A DNA stretch of 36,634 bases, from contig JANQES010000087.1 in the NCBI GenBank assembly GCA_028278205.1, positions 1 to 36,634 on the forward strand. The letters are read 5' to 3'. The notes under the pieces were generated by a model. It saw nothing but the letters and a program-made list of their open reading frames with translations. It searched no databases and had not been told where the DNA came from. The translations under genes were made by a program, and so were the position numbers. The first letter of the stretch is position 1, and every line of letters starts with the position of its first letter. Origin of the DNA: Rhodothermales bacterium. GTDB taxonomy: Bacteria; Bacteroidota; Rhodothermia; Rhodothermales; Bin80. This document shows positions 32,248-36,634 of this stretch, piece after piece.

Positions 32248-33255
32248 TCACTGTGCATCTTTTGCAAAAGCCGCATCAAATGCCGCCGCCGAGGGGGTAA
32301 AATCGATGCGTTTGACGAAATCACAGGCTTCGGCAGCGCCTTGCTCGCGATCCATCCCGCCGTCTTCCCACTCGATCGAGAGCGGGCCGTTGTAGCCGAT
32401 GCGGTTGAGCGCGCGGATGACCTCTTCGAAATCGATCTTGCCCCGGCCAATCGACCGGAAATCCCAGTAACGGTCGGCGTGGCCGAAGTCGGTGTGGCCG
32501 CCGAAGACCCCGGCGCGCGTGCGCCGGTCAGACCACCACACGTCTTTCATGTGGGCGTGATAGATCCGGTCGCCGAAGGTATCGATGAAAGCGACGTAAT
32601 CGACGCCCTGATAGCCGAAGTGGCTCGGATCGTAGTTGAACCCGAACGCCTCGCGGTGATCGACGGCTGCGAGCGCACGCCCGGCGCTGGCGATGTCGAA
32701 GGCGATCTCGGTGGGATGCACCTCCAGCCCGAACTTCACGCCCACCTCGTCAAAGATGTCGAGGATAGGATGAAAGCGGTCGGCGAAGTCCTGAAAGCCG
32801 GCGTCGATCATCTCCGGGGTGTTGGGCGGGAACGAGTAGAGCAGGTGCCAGATGCTGCTGCCGGTGAACCCGTTGACGACACCCACACCGAGGCGAGCAG
32901 CGGCGCGGGCGGTGTCTTTCATCTCCTCGGCGGCGCGTTGCCGCACGCCCTCCGGATCGCCGTCGCCCCAGACGTAGGGCGGCAGGATAGCCTGATGGCG
33001 CTGGTCGATGCGGTCGCAGATGGCCTGCCCGACGAGGTGGCTGCTGATGGACCAGACTTTGAGGCCATGCCGCGCCAGCAGATCGTGGCGGCCCTGGCAA
33101 TAGTCGTCTTCGTTGAGCGCGCGTTGCACGTCGAAGTGATCGCCCCAGCAGGCGAGTTCGAGGCCGTCGAAGCCCCAGGACGCGGCCTTCTCGGCCAGCA
33201 CCTCCAGCGGCAAATCGGCCCATTGGCCGGTGAAAAGGGTGACAGGTCGGCTCAT
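32248..33255 (-). CDS. Cytoplasmic sugar phosphate isomerase/epimerase
   Basis: A 335-residue xylose-isomerase-like TIM-barrel protein without a signal peptide (start MSRPVTLFTGQWADLPLEVL). Barrel features: FDGLELACWGDHFDVQRALN (Glu/His region), KVWSISSHLVGQAICDR, VKFGLEVHPTEIAFDI (Glu ligand), FGFNYDPSHFGYQGVDYVAF (Asp/His), IYHAHMKDVWWSDRRTR, FRSIGRGKIDFEEVI and GPLSIEWEDGGMDREQG (final Glu). The full set of metal ligands is present. Near the cytoplasmic Gfo/Idh/MocA gene (33782-34951) and the Dabb gene, with which it may form a cytoplasmic branch of the same pathway. Confidence 0.92.
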   Translation of the reverse strand: MSRPVTLFTGQWADLPLEVLAEKAASWGFDGLELACWGDHFDVQRALNEDDYCQGRHDLLARHGLKVWSISSHLVGQAICDRIDQRHQAILPPYVWGDGDPEGVRQRAAEEMKDTARAAARLGVGVVNGFTGSSIWHLLYSFPPNTPEMIDAGFQDFADRFHPILDIFDEVGVKFGLEVHPTEIAFDIASAGRALAAVDHREAFGFNYDPSHFGYQGVDYVAFIDTFGDRIYHAHMKDVWWSDRRTRAGVFGGHTDFGHADRYWDFRSIGRGKIDFEEVIRALNRIGYNGPLSIEWEDGGMDREQGAAEACDFVKRIDFTPSAAAFDAAFAKDAQ

Positions 33256-33310
33256 GGTTCGATGGTGGCTTTTAGATTCCGGGTTCAGTGCTTTGATGAA
33301 GGATGATATG

Positions 33311-33423
33311 CGTGAAACGTAAAACGTGACACGAGCCGAAGGCGACTGACGTAGTAAACGTGAGGATGCCCCTAGAAACGCTTCAGCGAGGCACCCTCAC
33401 GTTTTACGTTTCACGTTTCACGC
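33311..33423. repeat. Heptamer hairpin, word GTGAAAC/GTAAAAC
   Basis: Left arm 33311-33328 (CGTGAAACGTAAAACGTG) and right arm 33400-33422 (ACGTTTCACGTTTCACG-type units) are reverse complements with a long loop (about 70 bases) containing a second pair, GTGAGGATGCC/GGCACCCTCAC. A related single arm is at 35010-35027. Confidence 0.8.
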
Positions 33424-33717
33424 CTCCACATCGAAGATGCGCACCTGCGCCCAGTAGGACGAGCAGGTGTCTCGGAAGACGTCGTGGATCGGATGCTCCT
33501 GGTAGGCATCGTGGGCCGCCGCATCATCGAAGGCGAGAATCAACGCGTGGGTATAATCGCGGTCGATGATGGGCCGGTGGGTGTCTGCCGGCGGGCCGAT
33601 GTAGCCGTGCCGCACGGTCTCGATGCCGGCCAGCGACGCCAACCCGGCGTCGAAGCGCGCGCGATCTTCGTCGGAAAGCCCTTCTTTGAGGGTAAAATAG
33701 ACGCTGTGAATAAACAA
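33418..33717 (-). CDS. Dabb (stress-responsive alpha/beta barrel) domain protein
   Basis: A 99-residue Dabb protein: opening strand MFIHSVYFTLKEGLSDEDRA, middle YTHALILAFDDAAAHDAYQE and the typical HPIHDVFRDTCSSYWAQVRI end with the conserved HP-H element. Such proteins are dimeric ferredoxin-like folds; bacterial members often occur beside sugar-catabolic genes without an assigned reaction. The C-terminal codons overlap the right arm of the GTGAAAC hairpin. Cytoplasmic. The following gene in the transcript is the TIM-barrel protein at 32248-33255. Confidence 0.92.
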   Translation of the reverse strand: MFIHSVYFTLKEGLSDEDRARFDAGLASLAGIETVRHGYIGPPADTHRPIIDRDYTHALILAFDDAAAHDAYQEHPIHDVFRDTCSSYWAQVRIFDVEA

Positions 33718-33753
33718 GGCAGCTTACACGTTTTCGTTGAAAATGCCCCTGTA

Positions 33754-33775
33754 GAGACGTTACATGTAACGTCTC
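33754..33775. repeat. Perfect 22-base palindrome
   Basis: GAGACGTTACA and its exact complement meet with no loop. It lies between the Dabb start and the preceding gene's stop. I recall very similar GTAGAGACGTTGCAT-type palindromes as dispersed repeats in cyanobacteria and Bacteroidota. It could be a protein-binding site or cruciform; no evidence separates these. Confidence 0.85.
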
Positions 33776-33781
33776 AACGGT

Positions 33782-34951
33782 TTAAACAGGCGCGGAGTAG
33801 CGTGCGTCTACCCATCCCCGTTGCCGTCCGCTTTCTAACGCGGTGAAGATGAAATGCACGCCGTAGGCGCCGTCTTGCACGGTCGGGAAATCGGTGTCGA
33901 AAGCGCCCGGTTCTTCGCCGGCCAGTTTCGCGGCGATGGTGCGCCCGGCGTTGACGTAGATGTTGGCGAAGGCTTCGAGGAACGCCTCCGGATGGCCGAA
34001 CGGCAGGCGGCTGTTGTGCTTTGCCACCTCGGTGAGGTAGTCATTGCCGCGTTTGTAGACGTGCTCCGGGCCGTCGAGCGTGCGAAAGTGGAGCCAGTTG
34101 GGATGCTCCTGGAACCACTGCAACGACCCCTCCGTGCCGTGAACACGGATGTTGATGTTGTTTTCCTCGCCGATGGAGATCTGCGAGGCGTGCAACACCC
34201 CGCGCGCGCCGCCTTCGTAATGCACCAGCATGTTGACATCGTCGTCGATGGACCGGCCCTCAACGAACGTCGTCACGTCGGCGCAGAGGGCTTCGAGTTC
34301 GAGGCCGGTGATGTAGCGGGCCAGATTTTCGGCATGCGAGCCGATGTCGCCGAGGGCGCCGGCGCCGGCGCGTTTGGGGTCGGTGCGCCAGTCGGCCTGT
34401 TTGTGACCTTCGCGTTCGATAGGCGTGGCAAGCCAGCCCTGCGGGTATTCGACGATGACTTTGCGCACGGTGCCGATCTTGCCGGAATTCACCATCGCGC
34501 GGGCCTGTTTGACCATCGGATAGCCCGTGTAGTTGTGCGTCAGGGCAAAGACTACGTCATGCGCGGAGACGAGACGGCAAAGCGCCTCGGCGTCTTCGAG
34601 CGTCGTGGTCATCGGCTTGTCGCAGACGACGTGGAAGCCGGCTTCGATGAACGCTTTGGCGACGGGAAAATGGACGTGGTTAGGCGTGACAATCGAGACA
34701 AAGTCGATCCGGTCGCCGTCGGGCAGCGCCGCCTCGCGTTCGGCCATCTCCTGATACGACGAATAGACCCGGCCTGGATCGAGCATCAACTCGGCCCCTT
34801 GCTGCCGCGACTTATCTGCATTCGAGGAAAACGCGCCCGCGACGATGTCCATCTCGCCGTCGAGCGCCGCTGCTTTGCGATGGACCGCGCCGATGAAAGC
34901 GCCCGGCCCGCCGCCCACCATTCCGTATCGCAGTTTTCTTCCTAGTGGCAT
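33782..34951 (-). CDS. Cytoplasmic Gfo/Idh/MocA family oxidoreductase
   Basis: A 389-residue oxidoreductase without signal peptide. Rossmann domain: LRYGMVGGGPGAFIGAVHRK, IDFVSIVTPNHVHFPVAKAF, HVVCDKPMTTTLEDAEALC (family EKP-like motif with Asp in place of Glu). C-terminal domain: RAGAGALGDIGSHAENLARY (GxxxDxGxH motif with conserved His) and VQDGAYGVHFIFTALESGRQ at the end. Probably oxidises or reduces a sugar or inositol-like substrate. The Dabb and TIM-barrel genes follow on the same strand. Confidence 0.93.
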   Translation of the reverse strand: MPLGRKLRYGMVGGGPGAFIGAVHRKAAALDGEMDIVAGAFSSNADKSRQQGAELMLDPGRVYSSYQEMAEREAALPDGDRIDFVSIVTPNHVHFPVAKAFIEAGFHVVCDKPMTTTLEDAEALCRLVSAHDVVFALTHNYTGYPMVKQARAMVNSGKIGTVRKVIVEYPQGWLATPIEREGHKQADWRTDPKRAGAGALGDIGSHAENLARYITGLELEALCADVTTFVEGRSIDDDVNMLVHYEGGARGVLHASQISIGEENNINIRVHGTEGSLQWFQEHPNWLHFRTLDGPEHVYKRGNDYLTEVAKHNSRLPFGHPEAFLEAFANIYVNAGRTIAAKLAGEEPGAFDTDFPTVQDGAYGVHFIFTALESGRQRGWVDARYSAPV

Positions 34952-35009
34952 TGGCTGAGGTTTTTTTGAAGGTTTCTAACACACCGAGAAGTATACAACA
35001 GGATCAGCG

Positions 35010-35027
35010 GAACGTGAAACGTAAAAG
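35010..35027. repeat. Single arm of GTGAAAC heptamer class
   Basis: AACGTGAAACGTAAAAGG matches the arm at 33311-33328. No facing arm lies within 100 bases. It sits between the TIM-barrel stop (35045) and the Gfo/Idh/MocA start. Confidence 0.7.
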
Positions 35028-35044
35028 GCATTACCTTCGACGCA

Positions 35045-35926
35045 CTAAAAACGCAAGTCCTTGAGATGCGCATAACTCATCGCCAGGCTCTGCATCGGAT
35101 CGTCGGGGTGGTCGTGTTCGACGAAATAATGCTTGAGACCGGCCTGCTCCGACTGCGCGAAGATCGACCCGAAATCGATGGACCCTGTGCCGACGGGCAC
35201 GATCCCCTCATCGGAACCCATGTCTTTGACGTGGCAACAGGTAAAGCGCCCCGGATGGGCGTTGAAATAAGCGCCGGCGTCGTAGCCGCCTTTTTTGATC
35301 CAGTACAGATCCAGTTCCATCTCCACGAGCGAAGCATCGCACTCGGCCAGGAGCAGGTCGTAGGGGATCTGCCCGTCGGTTTCGAAGAACTCGAAGTCGT
35401 GGTTGTGATAGGCAAACTGGATCCCGGCGGCTTTGCATTTTTCGCCAACTTCGTTGAAGAGCGCGGCGTGCTGTTTGTAATGATCGAGCGTCCGCTGATC
35501 TTCGGCAACCCACGGGCAGATGATGTATTCGTGTCCGATGATCTGCGCCGCCTCGATCACCGCATCGAGGTCATCGCGGAGCAGGTCGATGCCCACGTGC
35601 ACCGCCGGGGCCGTCATCCCTACCCGATCCAACAGCGCTTTGACATCCGCCGGGCTCCGGTCATAATACCCCGCAAACTCGACCTCGTCGTAGCCGATGG
35701 CAGCTACCTGCTCAATGCCGCCTTCGAAGTCGTTTTCCAGAATACTACGCACGGTGTAGAGTTGCACCCCGATGCGTTCGAGCGCGCGCGTCTGAGCAGG
35801 CGCGTCCGTTTGCGTCGTTGTTTCGTTCATAGATCGTCCCTCGCCCTCGGCGCATCCGGTGTTCATCAACACCAGGCCGCCCAGACCCGCCGCTGCGGTT
35901 GATTTGATGAAGGTTCTTCGATTCAT
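35045..35926 (-). CDS. Exported sugar phosphate isomerase/epimerase-like protein
   Basis: A 293-residue xylose-isomerase-like TIM-barrel protein. The N-terminus MNRRTFIKSTAAAGLGGLVL has a Tat twin arginine and is followed by LMNTGCAEGEG, a lipobox-like Cys, so it may be a Tat-exported lipoprotein. Barrel features: IGVQLYTVRSILENDFEGGI, YDEVEFAGYYDRSPADVKAL, APAVHVGIDLLRDDL, GIQFAYHNHDFEFFETDGQI (HNHDFEF motif), VEMELDLYWIKKGGYDAGAY, FTCCHVKDMGSDEG and LKHYFVEHDHPDDPM. Close to the group typical of glycoside or sugar-acid processing loci in Bacteroidota. The ATG at 35926 is preferred over the TTG three codons earlier. Confidence 0.93.
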   Translation of the reverse strand: MNRRTFIKSTAAAGLGGLVLMNTGCAEGEGRSMNETTTQTDAPAQTRALERIGVQLYTVRSILENDFEGGIEQVAAIGYDEVEFAGYYDRSPADVKALLDRVGMTAPAVHVGIDLLRDDLDAVIEAAQIIGHEYIICPWVAEDQRTLDHYKQHAALFNEVGEKCKAAGIQFAYHNHDFEFFETDGQIPYDLLLAECDASLVEMELDLYWIKKGGYDAGAYFNAHPGRFTCCHVKDMGSDEGIVPVGTGSIDFGSIFAQSEQAGLKHYFVEHDHPDDPMQSLAMSYAHLKDLRF

Positions 35927-35937
35927 AGTCTTCAAAG

Positions 35938-36022
35938 TGTTTTAGTGTTATGGTATTATGGTGTTTTAGTGATTGAGTGAAAAGACACTATGACACTCAA
36001 ACACTAGAACACTAAAACACCC
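35938..36022. repeat. Octamer hairpin, word GTGTTTTA/GTGTTATG
   Basis: Left arm 35938-35974 (units GTGTTTTA, GTGTTATG, GTATTATG, GTGTTTTA, GTGATTGA) and right arm 35984-36022 (ACACTAT, ACACTCAA, ACACTAGA, ACACTAAA) are reverse complements. Same class as 32159-32243 and 21449-21495. It fills the gap between two co-directional genes. Confidence 0.9.
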
Positions 36023-36025
36023 AAC

Positions 36026-36613
36026 TCACGCCCACGCCCGTCCTATCTCTTCGTAGGGGACGTCGCCCCGGTAGACGCCCATCGGGTTGACGCGCAACTC
36101 CTGCGTGGCGCCGACCTCCGAGGTGTAGTAGCCGAAGAGCGTCAGGCTTTTCATCGCCACGAAGAACGGCGGCTTTTCGGGATCACCTCCGGCGGTGCCG
36201 AGGGTCTCCATCCACGCGAGGCCTTCTTCTTCCATCGCCGAGAGCAGGTCGGTCTGATCGGCTTCGGAGAGATCGAGAAAGTTTTTGCCGTAGGCGGCCT
36301 GCGCTTTCTGATCCACCGTCGCGAGTTCGGCCAGGAAGTGATCGCGGTTTTCGTCCTCGTACCAGTTGCTGAGCATCTGGTCGATGAATTCGTGGACGCG
36401 GGCGGCGCGGGCGCCGGGCGTATCGGTCTCCGGGATGATCAACTCGGCGATGGTCGCTACCAGTTCATCGCGTCCGGAGGTCAAGGCCTGGGGCGCAAAC
36501 GTCCCATCCGCCGGCCCGGCCCGGCATCCCCCCAACACCCCGGCCACCGTCGACATCGACAGCGCCCCGCCCATCAACATCCCAATCCGCTTAACAGCTT
36601 CTCGTCTGTCCAT
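36026..36613 (-). CDS. Gluconate 2-dehydrogenase subunit 3 family protein
   Basis: A 195-residue protein of the Gluconate_2-dh3 family, the small subunit of GMC-type flavoprotein dehydrogenases (for example gluconate 2-dehydrogenase, glucoside 3-dehydrogenase). Tat signal MDRREAVKRIGMLMGGALSM, with a GGCRAG lipobox-like Cys. Family features: ELVATIAELIIPETDTPGAR at about 49-68, VHEFIDQMLSNWY, and KSLTLFGYYTSEVGATQELR near the C-terminus. The catalytic GMC subunit is not in this window; it may lie upstream, beyond 36634. The subunit escorts the flavoprotein through Tat. Confidence 0.93.
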   Translation of the reverse strand: MDRREAVKRIGMLMGGALSMSTVAGVLGGCRAGPADGTFAPQALTSGRDELVATIAELIIPETDTPGARAARVHEFIDQMLSNWYEDENRDHFLAELATVDQKAQAAYGKNFLDLSEADQTDLLSAMEEEGLAWMETLGTAGGDPEKPPFFVAMKSLTLFGYYTSEVGATQELRVNPMGVYRGDVPYEEIGRAWA

Positions 36614-36614
36614 A

Positions 36615-36634
36615 GGTTTGGTAGTGCGTACTGC
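36615..36634. repeat. Start of a TAGTGCGTACTGC repeat arm, cut by window end
   Basis: GGTAGTGCGTACTGC matches the TACTGCGTA word class at 7727-7776 and 17288-17346. The facing arm, if present, lies outside the window. Confidence 0.5.

Noticed and set aside
251..36022. CRISPR array
   Set aside because: The short tandem units have no unique spacers; they are degenerate 7-8 base words, mostly with inverted second arms.
1..36634. tRNA or rRNA genes
   Set aside because: No cloverleaf with a conserved T-loop (GGTTCGA-type) or rRNA core sequence was seen on either strand.

Overview
The window looks like a chromosome segment of a GC-rich member of the Rhodothermota/Balneolota side of the Bacteroidota. 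The basis is a Por/T9SS C-terminal sorting domain (core NYPNPFNP), an ECF sigma / FecR / STN-TonB receptor set, a DUF4249 lipoprotein, a DUF1800-DUF1501 pair, and many Tat-exported Gfo/Idh/MocA and TIM-barrel proteins. The assignment to a phylum is inference from gene content only.

Layout. 0.3-3.7 kb (minus): DUF1501 and DUF1800 secreted-protein pair. 4.0-4.8 kb (plus): SAM methyltransferase. 4.9-10.3 kb: an accessory island, less GC-rich by eye than its flanks. It holds a broken signal-peptide gene, a SIR2-fold protein, a small conserved-looking protein, a multi-pass membrane protein coupled to a single-pass one, a radical SAM enzyme of the SplB/Rv2578c type, and a 396-residue protein I do not recognise. 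10.7-16.1 kb (minus): an uptake locus with sigma factor, STN-TonB receptor, DUF4249 lipoprotein and FecR-type anti-sigma factor. 16.4-18.5 kb: a voltage-gated-channel-like protein and a short MetE-like methyltransferase. 18.5-18.9 kb: a DUF433 antitoxin with an internally deleted DUF5615 partner. 19.0-22.4 kb: SIS-domain protein, Gfo/Idh/MocA dehydrogenase, UlaG-like hydrolase. 22.9-36.6 kb (almost all minus): an array of Tat-exported or lipidated TIM-barrel isomerase/epimerase-like proteins, Gfo/Idh/MocA oxidoreductases, an ApbE flavin transferase, a SUMF1-like lipoprotein, a Dabb protein and a gluconate 2-dehydrogenase subunit-3 family protein. This last block fits extracytoplasmic oxidative handling of sugars or glycosides, possibly through 3-keto intermediates.

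The most unusual feature is between the genes. Most intergenic gaps carry degenerate tandem arrays with a period of 7 or 8 bases (once 10). Each array is built from its own word, and it is usually followed by a reverse-complement array of the same word, so the RNA or single strand could fold into a long hairpin. About a dozen word classes recur in the window (for example GTGTTATG, GTCATGA, ATTTTGG, TACGCAA, GTCCGTT, GGGAGAAA). They abut stop codons, extend reading frames (sigma factor tail) and apparently removed a start codon (apbE). A second, more uniform family (core CCCCGTAGGGG followed by CCTGTTTGTAG) forms composite palindromic clusters at 26.5 and 28.2 kb.
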